Notes: generated by a model not told the origin, from the letters alone. A DNA stretch of 64,000 nucleotides from Arion vulgaris (GCA_020796225.1 CM036755.1:12031494-12095493), one strand, 5' to 3'; counted from the first letter of the stretch, positions 45,611-56,425 are shown. Translations and numbers: made by a program.

Positions 45611-45737
45611 GAGTGTGTTCTATGTACATCTTATGTTGTTTATTATTCTTGCTGTGATGTTAGTATCTTGTTCTTCTCTTACGTGTTTGAAACTCTGAAT
45701 TGTTTGTATATTAACACAATAATTACTACATTGAAAC

Positions 45738-45985
45738 GCCCGAGTGGTTACCGGGCCCAAACTTGGGGTGTAAAGAATAGAACCACTGTTACCTACCACG
45801 CATGTCGTAAGAGGCGACTCGGATTTGGCTGAAATCGGATGCATATGTCCTATGCGTGTAGAAGTATATCATTTAGGGGCCCACCAAACCAATGTGCAAC
45901 GTAAACACGTTCTTGGCAAAGATCAAATATTTCACAAAGAGTGATTCAAATTGGTCGTAAAGAATGAACGCAAAGAGAAGAAGGA
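45738..45985 (+). mobile_element. Sin-3 variant
   Basis: GCCCGAGTGGTTACCGGGCC, CACGCATGTCGTAAGAGGCG and GTTCTTGGCAAAGATCAAA occur in the order seen at 28.7 kb. The purine-rich 3' end (AAGAGAAGAAGGAG) leads into the 45-bp array. Confidence 0.78.
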
Positions 45986-46017
45986 GACTACATTGAAAAA
46001 CATTTTGTTGCCGAGTC

Positions 46018-46425
46018 TTACTTTGTACAGCAATCTCAATAGATGTTGTGTCATGCTGTGTCTTGTTGTGTACAACAATCTCAATAGATGTTGTGTCATG
46101 CTGTGTCTTGTTGTGTACAACAATCTCAATAGATGTTGTGTCATGCTGTGTCTTGTTGTGTACAACAATCTCAATAGATGTTGTGTCATGCTGTGTCTTG
46201 TTGTGTACAACAATCTCAATAGTTGTTGTGTCATGCTGTGTCTTGTTGTGTACAACAATCTCAATAGTTGTTGTGTCATGCTGTGTCTTGTTGTGTACAA
46301 CAATCTCAATAGTTGTTGTGTCATGCTGTGTCTTGTTGTGTACAACAATCTCAATAGATGTTGTATCATGCTGTGTCTTGTTGTGTATAACAATCTCAAT
46401 AGATGTTGTATCATGCTGTGGACAG
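46018..46425. repeat. 45-bp array (9 copies)
   Basis: Units of CAATCTCAATAGATGTTGTG then TCATGCTGTGTCTTGTTGTG and TACAA. 45 is a multiple of 3, so both strands carry long open frames of no coding value. Confidence 0.97.
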
Positions 46426-46760
46426 GGGTGGAGCCATATAAAAAACCCCGAAGCAATGAAGACAGTCATTCGTCTTCAGAACTTTGTTTTATAGTAATAC
46501 ACCATCATTTTGTCTAAACTATCTTTTTCTGGTACATGATACACGACATAATATACGAGCTGATTTTAAAATAAATTCGTCTATATACAACAATACTGGA
46601 ATGGGAGGTCACGTGACCGGTTGTGTTCTGATTTCCCATAATGTTTACTTGAGTCCGCAGGCCCATAAGTTTATAGTTGGCTCTGCTCTGTCCCTGTTGA
46701 CAGAAATATTTATGAATAAATATGAATTAATGCGCAGTCATGGTGCCAAATATGACGACT
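46426..46760. other. Unassigned sequence
   Basis: Mixed sequence; no gene or repeat family recognised. Confidence 0.3.
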
Positions 46761-46761
46761 T

Positions 46762-46890
46762 TGGCTGATTTTTGCGTGAAGGCTTTCTTTATTTACCAGT
46801 AGTGTCCCTGGTTATTCCGGCTTCAGAGATACTTGTAATTTAAATTATCAGAATAAAGAATTAGGGTTTCCTGTATTCCAAGTACGAAAT
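46762..46890 (-). mobile_element. Rep-B fragment
   Basis: Minus-strand order resembles Rep-B: GGCTGATTTTTGCGTGAAGG at the start, then a CCGGCTTCAGAGATAC region and AGGGTTTCCTGTATTCC. Confidence 0.5.
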
Positions 46891-47317
46891 GTGAGTTTAC
46901 TGAAAATAGAGCCACATGCGCAATAACATAAAGGGACAACGTCGTACGAGGGTCACGGATTAAGACACTACCACACTTCCTCAATGTAGTCTTGAAACAG
47001 ACAACAGCTATTGTCTGGCTAAGTGGGTGGGGATCGAGGGAGAGTAGCTCTGGTATAGATATTAGTGCAAGTGCAGTCATGTCTTATAAGTACAAAATCT
47101 CAGACTGAAACCCAAAATCCCCCAAAAAAAAGATAAAATAATAATAATAATACAAATTTATGAACAAACTTTAAGGAAAGATGTGAGAACGAACAGCATC
47201 TGCAGTAGATGACATAGACTAGAATTCGATGAAAAACAGTTGTAACTATATGTTCCAAAGGGAACATGTAGGTTTGGTAGAAAAGCAAATAGCAAACAGA
47301 AGACAATTGCAACCAAA

Positions 47318-47480
47318 GTTGATTGATTGATTGATAGGACAATCATGATTGCACTTCGGTGAGTAACCATGTGTTCTCCCATCTCTTTCTGATACATGAA
47401 GATATCAGTGGCAATGTACGAACTGCGTAGCACATAATAAGATCCTTGATGTAATTTTAACCCATTCGTCCTTCTCAGCC
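47318..47480 (-). mobile_element. Sin-1 fragment with ATTG tail
   Basis: TTGATTGATTGATTGAT, then TGCACTTCGGTGAGTAACCA, GTACGAACTGCGTAGCAC and GATGTAATTTTAACCC, matching the reversed 3' half of Sin-1. Confidence 0.72.
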
Positions 47481-47547
47481 AATATACTGGCTCACAGTAA
47501 TGTTTAAAATGACGCAAAGTCAATACACCGGCTAATTCAGTAGACAT

Positions 47548-50500
47548 TACAAAATAAATATGTCTGGGTGTAACATTACAAAATAAATGTGTCTAGATGT
47601 AACATTACAAAATAAATGTGTCTGGGTGTAACATTACAAAATAAATGTGTCTAGATGTAACATTACAAAATAAATGTGTCTAGATGTAACATTACAAAAT
47701 AAATGTGTCTAGATGTAACATTACAAAATAAATGTGTCTAGATGTAACATTACAAAATAAATGTGTCTAGATGTAACATTACAAAATAAATGTGTCTAGA
47801 TGTAACATTACAAAATAAATGTGTCTAGATGTAACATTACAAAATAAATGTGTCTAGATGTAACATTACAAAATAAATATGTCTAGATGTAACATTACAA
47901 AATAAATGTGTCTAGATGTAACATTACAAAATAAATGTGTCTAGATGTAACATTACAAAATAAATGTGTCTAGATGTAACATTACAAAATAAATATGTCT
48001 AGATGTAACATTACAAAATAAATGTGTCTAGATGTAACATTACAAAATAAATGTGTCTGGGTGTAACATTACAAAATAAATATGTCTAGATGTAACATTA
48101 CAAAATAAATATGTCTAGATGTAACATTACAAAATAAATATGTCTAGATGTAACATTACAAAATAAATGTGTCTAGATGTAACATTACAAAATAAATGTG
48201 TCTGGATGTAACATTACAAAATAAATGTGTCTGGATGTAACATTTCAAAATAAATGAATGTAACATTACAAAATAAATGTGTCTGGATGTAACATTACAA
48301 AATAAATGTGTCTGGATGTAACATTTCAAAATAAATGTGTCTAGATGTAACATTACAAAATAAATATGTCTGGATGTAACATTACAAAATAAATGTGTCT
48401 AGATGTAACATTACAAAATAAATGTGTCTGGGTGTAACATTACAAAATAAATGTGTCTAGATGTAACATTACAAAATAAATGTGTCTCGATGTAACATTA
48501 CAAAATAAATGTGTCTAGATGTAACATTACAAAATAAATATGTCTAGATGTAACATTACAAAATAAATGTGTCTAGATGTAACATTACAAAATAAATGTG
48601 TCTGGGTGTAACATTACAAAATAAATGTGTCTGGATGTAACATTTCAAAATAAATGTGTCTAGATGTAACATTACAAAATAAATATGTCTGGATGTAACA
48701 TTACAAAATAAATGTGTCTAGATGTAACATTACAAAATAAATGTGTCTGGGTGTAACATTACAAAATAAATGTGTCTAGATGTAACATTACAAAATAAAT
48801 GTGTCTAGATGTAACATTACAAAATAAATGTGTCTAGATGTAACATTACAAAATAAATATGTCTAGATGTAACATTACAAAATAAATGTGTCTAGATGTA
48901 ACATTACAAAATAAATGTGTCTAGATGTAACATTACAAAATAAATGTGTCTGGCTGTAGCATTACAAAATAAATGTGTCTAGATGTAACATTACAAAATA
49001 AATGTGTCTAGATGTAACATTACAAAATAAATGTGTCTAGATGTAACATTACAAAATAAATGTGTCTAGATGTAACATTACAAAATAAATGTGTCTAGAT
49101 GTAACATTACAAAATAAATGTGTCTAGATGTAACATTACAAAATAAATGTGTCTAGATGTAACATTACAAAATAAATGTGTCTAGATGTAACATTACAAA
49201 ATAAATGAATGTAACATTACAAAATAAATGAATGTAACATTACAAAATAAATGAATGTAACATTACAAAATAAATGAATGTAACATTACAAAATAAATGA
49301 ATGTAACATTACAAAATAAATGAATGTAACATTACAAAATAAATGAATGTAACATTACAAAATAAATGGATGTAACATTACAAAATAAATGGATGTAACA
49401 TTACAAAATAAATGTGTCTAGATGTAACATTACAAAATAAATGTGTCTAGATGTAACATTACAAAATAAATGTGTCTGGGTGTAACATTACAAAATAAAT
49501 GTGTCTGGATGTAACATTTCAAAATAAATGTGTCTAGATGTAACATTACAAAATAAATATGTCTGGATGTAACATTACAAAATAAATGTGTCTAGATGTA
49601 ACATTACAAAATAAATGTGTCTAGATGTAACATTACAAAATAAATGTGTCTAGATGTAACATTACAAAATAAATGTGTCTAGATGTAACATTACACAATA
49701 AATATGTCTAGATGTAACATTACAAAATAAATGTGTCTAGATGTAACATTACAAAATAAATGTGTCTAGATGTAACATTACAAAATAAATATGTCTAGAT
49801 GTAACATTACAAAATAAATGTGTCTAGATGTAACATTACAAAATAAATGTGTCTAGATGTAACATTACAAAATAAATGTGTCTGGCTGTAGCATTACAAA
49901 ATAAATGTGTCTAGATGTAACATTACAAAATAAATGTGTCTAGATGTAACATTACAAAATAAATGTGTCTAGATGTAACATTACAAAATAAATGTGTCTA
50001 GATGTAACATTACAAAATAAATGTGTCTAGATGTAACATTACAAAATAAATGTGTCTAGATGTAACATTACAAAATAAATGTGTCTAGATGTAACATTAC
50101 AAAATAAATGTGTCTAGATGTAACATTACAAAATAAATGAATGTAACATTACAAAATAAATGAATGTAACATTACAAAATAAATGAATGTAACATTACAA
50201 AATAAATGAATGTAACATTACAAAATAAATGAATGTAACATTACAAAATAAATGAATGTAACATTACAAAATAAATGAATGTAACATTACAAAATAAATG
50301 TGTCTAGATGTAACATTACAAAATAAATGTGTCTAGATGTAACATTACAAAATAAATGAATGTAACATTACAAAATAAATGAATGTAACATTACAAAATA
50401 AATGAATGTAACATTACAAAATAAATGAATGTAACATTACAAAATAAATGAATGTAACATTACAAAATAAATGAATGTAACATTACAAAATAAATGAATG

Positions 50501-50600
50501 TAACATTACAAAATAAATGGATGTAACATTACAAAATAAATGTGTCTGGATGTAACATTACAAAATAAATGTGTCTAGATGTAACATTACACAATAAATT
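47548..50600. repeat. 29/23-bp array with higher-order structure (about 110 units)
   Basis: The long unit is TGTAACATTACAAAATAAAT then GTGTCTAGA (29 bp). The short unit replaces the last part with GAA (23 bp). Blocks of seven to nine 23-mers lie at about 49.2-49.4, 50.14-50.29 and 50.35-50.52 kb. A rare variant (TGTCTGGCTGTAGCATTAC) occurs at about 48,948 and 49,881, each followed by the same series, so a unit of about 0.93 kb is duplicated. Copies are clean, unlike those of the 43-bp satellite. Confidence 0.97.
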
Positions 50601-50619
50601 CTCTGCATCATAGCATATC

Positions 50620-50892
50620 ACGTCCCTGGAGCCGATGTCATTCAATGTGGTACACTCTCAATTATTTGACATGGGAAAGTCTCAGACACTGGAACGAGTT
50701 TGAAAATTAGGTATAAGGTTTGGACATGCCAGGCAGTGTCGTCTTCGTGGTAGAGAGAGAAGATATACTAATCAACTTCTCATGGGTAGGTGAGCGAATG
50801 GACTTTGGGATGGCTGCAGCAGCGGAGGACAGAGCACGAATGGGAATGCCCAATGTACCACGATGTCGACCGCACAACATAACATAACACAC
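50620..50892 (+). pseudogene. Lin-H LINE 3' end
   Basis: The plus strand reads MGKSQTLERV, a stop, KLGIRFGHARQCRLRG, TNQLLMG, then in another frame EHEWECPMYHDVDR, a stop and an ACATA tail. The second Cys of the usual C-x2-C is Tyr here. Confidence 0.8.
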
Positions 50893-51170
50893 ATACACAC
50901 ACAGAAACACATATGCATTTGTTTATAAATTGATAACGTGGGTGCAGTAGTGTTACTTATGGTGACACTAACCTCATGTTTCTAAAGTGTACATTTCCGT
51001 TCATCGTTAGTACACAACAGGAACAAGTATAGGAAACGACCACTAAACAGAAGATGTCAAGTGATTTGCCATAAAGAAGAAGGACAATAAAATCTGAAGA
51101 TCCGTGATCAAATTATGCACTTACAAATAACATGGATAGTTCGACAATCAACAAAATGATTTTGTTCCCT
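50893..51170. other. Unassigned sequence
   Basis: Nothing recognised. Confidence 0.3.
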
Positions 51171-51179
51171 GTATTGGTC

Positions 51180-51204
51180 TTATCATCATCAACATCATCG
51201 CCAG

Positions 51205-51254
<50 letters not shown>

Positions 51255-51598
51255 CATCATCATCATCATCATCATCATCATCATTATCCCAATCATCCTC
51301 ATCATTATCCCCATCATCATCATCATTATCCCAATCATCCTCATCATTATCCCAATCATGATCATCGTCGTTACCCTCATCATCATCATCATGATCATCA
51401 CCATCATCGTCATCATCATTACCAGAATCTTCGCCATCTTCACTAACACCATATAAACCATCGTCATCATCACCATCACCATTACCCTCATACTCACCAA
51501 CCTTATCATCATCATCCTCATCATTATCCCAATCGTCATCATCATCATTACTCTCATCATCATCGCTATTACCCTCATCTTCACCATCATCATGTACC
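51180..51598. repeat. CAT trinucleotide repeat and derived 21-bp units
   Basis: (CAT)n at 51,205-51,283, then ATCATTATCCCAATCATCCT units to about 51,360 and looser CAT/ACC repeats to 51,598. The His-rich and Asp-rich frames are artefacts. Confidence 0.95.
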
Positions 51599-51871
51599 AT
51601 ACCAATTATCGTCTGCGGCCATGGTTCACCATCTCACACCATCACCCGGAGTCCCTCATCCAGTTTGTGTTCTTGTCCCCCTCCCTCTACGATGTCAAAC
51701 CATCTAGGTATTTCTCCTTGCCTTCACATTACCAATTCCCAAACAATTTTGCCAGTTGTCTCTACAATTTTAACTTCATAATATAGTCATAATGATACCA
51801 AACACTCTTCCTTATTTACATCTAATTTCTCTATTCAATTTGTTATTTTCATAGGTTTATTGAAAAACATC

Positions 51872-52112
51872 TGTGTCTTAGGGGATAGTGACTCGATCTA
51901 TTAACCCTGACGTTCTGAGTTCGAATCACGTTGCAAACAGTTTAGTTGAATATTGTTTCGTGTGGATTTTTACAAAAGAACGATGGCACAGACCAGTTCA
52001 GAAAGCAATGGCAAACTACTCAACGTAATAATGCCTAGAAAAAATCACAAACAGGGTTAACAAAACTGGGCAGTTCCCAAAGTCCAGTAAAGGATATGCA
52101 ATTAATTTTTTT
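51872..52112 (+). mobile_element. Sin-2 tRNA-derived SINE
   Basis: TCTTAGGGGATAGTGACTCG (box A-like), TGAGTTCGAATCACG (box B), TTCAGAAAGCAATGGCAAAC and CCAGTAAAGGATATGCAA. This copy has the box B closest to a tRNA (GAGTTCGAATC). Confidence 0.83.
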
Positions 52113-52314
52113 TTTCAATTGAAGAACTGTCCCGTTCGTTTCTTTGTCCGTTAATTGTACTATTTGCATTTTCCTGAGAAGTACATCTCCGTTAATATTC
52201 CATGTTTTTCACTTTGTTTACTTATTGTTGAAATCTGTATTAAATCATGCAATAAATTCATGAATGGATGCATCAAACACGAACGTTATGTTCCCACGTG
52301 CAGAGACATATGTG

Positions 52315-52450
52315 CTCGTTTTCACACACATACACATGCACACGCTACGCACATACACACACAGATATGCATATGCACACATACACGTATATACACACAC
52401 CTACACACATATTCACATACTCACACACATATATTCAAACATCTACACAC
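52315..52450. repeat. CA-rich microsatellite, target of a LINE
   Basis: Irregular ACACAT runs. The last 28 bp (52,423-52,450) are repeated at 54,662-54,689. Confidence 0.9.
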
Positions 52451-52907
52451 TCTGCAAATGTCAATGTTCGGCGCAATCCGGTTGGCTGAATTTTAGCTAC
52501 ATTTGCTGTGTAAATATTAAACAACACGGGTGATGGAGGAGAACCCTGGGGTAATCCCGGGCATATACGTACAGGATCCGATGTCCATGTTCCTAAACAT
52601 AGTGCAACGGTTCTCTCCATTAAAGAAGCAGCTATCCAGTTCACCAGCCAAGGATTAACTTAACATTTAATCAAAGAGCGCACCATTATTGAAAAATTCA
52701 CCTTGTTATAAGCATCCTCGAAGTCGATGGCCACAGCAACAGTCTCTTACTTGGATTGGAAGCCTTCATAAACATCATATGCAAACGTGCCAACATTGTC
52801 CCATGTCCCTTTCATTGGCCGGTAGCTACCCAAAGTGTCAGGGAGGATGTGGTCATTCTCTAAGTGACACATTACCTTTCTGGTCACTGTCTTCTCTAAT
52901 AATTTGC
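52451..52907 (-). pseudogene. Lin-I LINE, inverted 5' segment (reverse transcriptase)
   Basis: On the minus strand from 52,907 down: LLEKTVTRKVMCHLENDHIL, SYRPMKGTWDN, VAVAIDFEDAYNKVNF (palm motif A), NPWLVNWIAASLMER, GLPQGSPPSPVLFN (motif B) and LTFA. The text stops exactly where the FADD box should follow; FADD is found on the plus strand at 52,903-52,914. One stop lies after GFQSK. It is the 5' part of the same element as 52,900-54,660, inverted during insertion. Confidence 0.9.
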
Positions 52908-54660
52908 AGATGATATCTTAATATATAGGACTGGGTCAGATAGGCGAGAGATATTTGACGACATTCAGAAAACATTGCGCACCATCTCGAGTTGGTTTTT
53001 TTTTTTTCCCGATCCAGAAGCACTTGAACTTTCAGCTCTTCGGCTCGGTGCCATGGACATCGTAACCCTTCGGTTCAGTGCCACGAACACCGTGAATCTA
53101 GGGAACCTGTGGCTTTTATGCCAGTCCGCGGAATTGAACCCGCACACACAGAGGACTAGTCACCAGCAGTCCAACGCGCTACGAACACGCTGGGCAGGCG
53201 GGTCTCGGTTGGTATAGAAGTCTCGCTCTCAGGTCAATCCTGAAAAAGCGTGTATGTTGTGGTGCTCGTTGAATAATCACATAGTCAAGGCTGATCTACC
53301 CAGTGTAATCTTTGATGAACATACCATCGCGTGCAGAGACAGGCTGCGCTATCTTGGAATAACCTTTGATCGTAATATATCTTTCAAACACCATGTTGAA
53401 CAGACGATACAACGTTGCAAACGTGGTCTTGCGGCTCCCAAAGTTATGGTGGCCGCACACCTTGAGCAGAGACTACTTGTCCTTTTGTTCGATAGACTGG
53501 TTATGTCATTGGTAGATTACGGACTCGGAATTCTTACGATATCAAGATCACAATGTGAACGACTCGAACGGGCTCAGAATGAAGGTATGTGTATAGTCCT
53601 GGGCTGCACTAGAGATACCCCATTGTGAAGATGAGATATATGCTTGGCCTTCTGTCACTACGCTCCCATCATGCAATCGCCCAAACCAAGGCATATATGC
53701 GGGTTACTGCGGATAAGAGACATCCACTGCACAAGAACACTAACGATGTTAAGGGCACGATACTCAAGCGTGGCATGTCGTGGATGGCCCAGACTGAGAG
53801 AACAATTGGCCAGGTGACTACGGTTGCGACTCTACCAAAAGGGGAAGAATGGATCGCAACAGATGATATCATGACCAACTATCTCAACGTTATCATTATT
53901 CTTGGAAGAGAATATAGAGATTGAGGCAACATGAAGGCTGATCTCGCAGTTAAGCAGCTGATAGAAGATAATGCAAGGGATGATGATGTTGTTGTATATA
54001 CCGATGGGTCGGTTCAACATGGTGAGAAATCCGGCTGGGGTTTCTTGGCTAATGCGCATGGTAGGGTTGTTGCAGAGCGAAGTGGGGCATACAAGACAAT
54101 TACTTCTAGTATGAGGATGGAGGTTGAGGCCGTTACTGCTGCCCTCCATTGGATCTCTGGGACTTCATTTACTGGGGCAGTTGTTGTATCTGACTCTCAG
54201 TCGACGCTTCACAAGATCCAGAAGGGCAGGTTTCGGTACGAGTGGATGTCGTCTATAGAAGTTTCTAACCTCCAGAGGCTTACGTGGATATACTGTCCTG
54301 GGCATGCGGGTGGTTACGGTAATGAGAGAGCGGACAGGCTTGCATCAACAGCATCGATTGTTGGGGAGTTGAAGATGGATAAGGGGATATTCTTCGGTCT
54401 CTTCGCGACTGTCTGTTGGATGAGGACACTAAAATCGATTTTGAATCGATCAAACGATTTGGGCAGTTTGGAGTTACCCGTTGTACAAGTCGAACTGGAT
54501 GCCTGAGAGGCAGAGTGAGAGGTGTGTTTAATCAGCGAGCCACGGGAACCATCAGTATCCATACTCTTCGATATCTATTAGGGGAGATTGAGCACCTATG
54601 GGTCTGCCCGGAGTGCAATGACGTCAGTTTAGTAACCGATAACCAATAACCAATAACCAA
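52900..54660 (+). pseudogene. Lin-I LINE, 3' segment (FADD box, thumb, RNase H, Cys motif)
   Basis: Domains in order: FADDILIYRTGSDRREIF (catalytic box), a nested SINE, then VNPEKACMLWCSLNNHI, RLRYLGITFDRNISFKHHVE, RLERAQNEGMCIVLGCTRDT, a frame change, YMLGLLSLRSHHAIAQTKAY, a stop, then RNase H. RNase H shows YTDGS, RMEVEAV, VSDSQS and CPGHAGGYGNERADRLA, so all the acidic residues and the His are present. After another frame change the end reads EIEHLWVCPECNDV, and the tail is ATAACCA units. An RNase H domain places it among I/R1/LOA-like LINEs. It is dead through two frame changes and one stop. Confidence 0.92.
52996..53207 (-). mobile_element. Sin-4 SINE nested in Lin-I
   Basis: Poly(T) at 52,996 then the reversed body (GATCCAGAAGCACTTGA, CTTCGGCTCGGTGCCATGGA) and reversed tRNA head (GGAATTGAACCCGC, AACACGCTGGGCAGGCGGG). 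GTTGG stands on both sides. Removing it rejoins the LINE text ISSW and the following residues. Confidence 0.9.
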
Positions 54661-54975
54661 TACACACATATATTCATACATCTACACACAAATACACACT
54701 CTACACACACGCACACACATACACACGCTACGCACATCCACACACATACAGACACAACACACACCTACACACATGCACACACATACAGACATACATACAC
54801 ATACACGCACGTTACGCACATGCACACACATACAGACTTACACATACACACACCACGCAGATGCACACACATACAGACATACACACATACACACATACAT
54901 ACACATATGCATATAAACACACACATACGCGCTAGCACACTACACACATACACGCTAGCACACTACACTAACTGA
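54655..54975. repeat. CA-rich microsatellite
   Basis: ACACATACA and CACACGCAC runs, the right-hand continuation of the CA block split by Lin-I. Confidence 0.93.
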
Positions 54976-55019
54976 TAAAAACAAATGTAAAGACCACACA
55001 AAGAAGAAAGGAGAAAAAA

Positions 55020-55535
55020 GGCTTTGAATCTAATCAGGCCCTAGTTCTGTGTTTAGCTCTGAGAAACCACTAAGATATATTTGAATCTAATCGGGCCCCC
55101 AGTTCTGTGTTTACCCTCTGAGAAACCACTAAGATATATTGAATCTAATCAGGCCCTAGTTCTGTGTTTAGCTCTGAGAAACCACTAAGATATATTGAAT
55201 CAATCAGGTCCTAGTTCTGTGTTTAGTTTCTGAAAAACCCACTAAGATATATTTGAATCTAATCAGCCCTAGTTCTGTGTTTAGCTCTGAGAAACCACTA
55301 AGATATATTTGAATCTAATCAGGCCCTAGTTCTGTGTTTAGCTCTGAAAAACCCATAAGATATATTTGAATCTAATCAGGCCCCTAGTTCTTGTGTAGTT
55401 CTGAGAAACCACTAAGATATATTTGAATCTAATCAGGCCCTAGTTCTGTGTGTAGTTCTGAGAAACCACTAAGATATATTTGAATCTAATCAGGCCTAGT
55501 TCTGTTTTAGTTCTGAGAAACCACTAAGATCTTAT
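55020..55535. repeat. 57-bp array (9 copies)
   Basis: Units contain GAATCTAATCAGGCCCTAGT, TCTGTGTTTAGCTCTGAGAA and ACCACTAAGATATATTT, with many 1-2 bp indels. Confidence 0.96.
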
Positions 55536-55663
55536 ACACACAAAACTAAACCAAATACTTCATACAACTTAGGTTAAAAAATGTTAAAAGACAGATACGA
55601 GAATGTACTGATGTATTGAAGAAATTTTGACAATTCTGCAGCCAAATGAAAACAGTGTCTTAA

Positions 55664-56042
55664 CAGTGGTTCTCAACCTGTGGGTTGACGCCATGGGTCA
55701 TCGACCACCACAGGGGTCGCCTAAGACCATTGTAAAACATATTTATCATAATTAGACATACATATTCTGCAATATATAATTACATATTTTTTTTGTGATT
55801 AATCACTATACTTTAATTATGTTCAATTTATAACAATGAAAATACATTTTGGGTATATTAGATATTTACATTAGACACATAACAAGAGCAACATTACAAT
55901 TATGAAGTAGCAACATTACAGTTATGAAGTAGCAACATTACAATTATGAAGTAGCAATGAAAATAATTTTATGGGGGGGAGTCACCACAACATGAGTAAT
56001 TGTATTAAAGGGTCGTGGCATTAGGAAGGTTGAGAAACACTT
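55664..56042. mobile_element. SPIN-like hAT non-autonomous transposon
   Basis: The left end is CAGTGGTTCTCAACCTGTGG. Inner blocks are ACAGGGGTCGCCTAAGACCA, TGATTAATCACTATACTTTA, TTATGAAGTAGCAA, AATAATTTTATGG, GTCACCACAACATGAG and TGTATTAAAGGGTCGTGGCA. The right end TTAGGAAGGTTGAGAAACAC completes the inverted terminus. From memory this order is that of SPIN (Space Invader) hAT elements. No transposase is present. A 22-bp block (GAAGTAGCAACATTACA) is repeated three times inside. I see no matching 8-bp flanks. Confidence 0.88.
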
Positions 56043-56095
56043 TTCAAAGGTATAAAGACTAGGCACAAACTTGTAGAACTTGTGGCTTTGTAATG

Positions 56096-56290
56096 AAATC
56101 CATGAGGCAGGAGAGACAGGAGGTGACATAGAAAACAGTAGGCGACCTAGAGAGACAGGAGGTGACATAGAGAGACAGTAGGCGACCTAGAGAGACAGGA
56201 GGTGACATAGAGAGACAGTAGGCGACCTAGAGAGACAGGAGGTGACATAGAGAGACAGTAGGCGACCTAGAGAGACAGGAGGTGACCAGA
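56096..56290. repeat. 20/40-bp array (about 5 double units) at a LINE edge
   Basis: Alternating GAGAGACAGGAGGTGACATA and GAGAGACAGTAGGCGACCTA. The last unit continues into LINE text (PRETGGDQKT) without a break. Confidence 0.94.
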
Positions 56291-56425
56291 AAACATGAAG
56301 ACGAATTGTAGACAGAGAAATAGAAGAGACGGGAAAGACCTGGAGTGAACTAAGTTGGCTTGCTCAAGACAGATCTGGTTGGAAGAAATTGTGTGACGCA
56401 TTATATTTCAAGGAGTTAAGAAAAA
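56283..56425 (+). pseudogene. Lin-F LINE C-terminal fragment
   Basis: The plus strand reads GGDQKT, a stop (TGA, probably from TGG), RRIVDREIEETGKTWSELSW, LAQDRSGWKKLCDALYF and KELRK. This is the last stretch of an RTE/Jockey-like LINE (xTWRR, LAQDRxxW, LCxALY). It ends in an (AAG)n run that merges with the GAA array. Confidence 0.8.

Noticed and set aside
45873..46517. 174-198 codon frames on both strands
   Set aside because: The 45-bp unit is a multiple of three, so all frames without a stop in one unit stay open.
47318..50600. Origin of the 29-bp array from Sin-1
   Set aside because: TTTGTAATRTT-like text is shared with Sin-1, but the array lies in the opposite orientation to the adjacent Sin-1 fragment and the match is short.
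51148..51605. Asp-rich or His-rich protein
   Set aside because: It is the translation of a CAT trinucleotide repeat in different frames.
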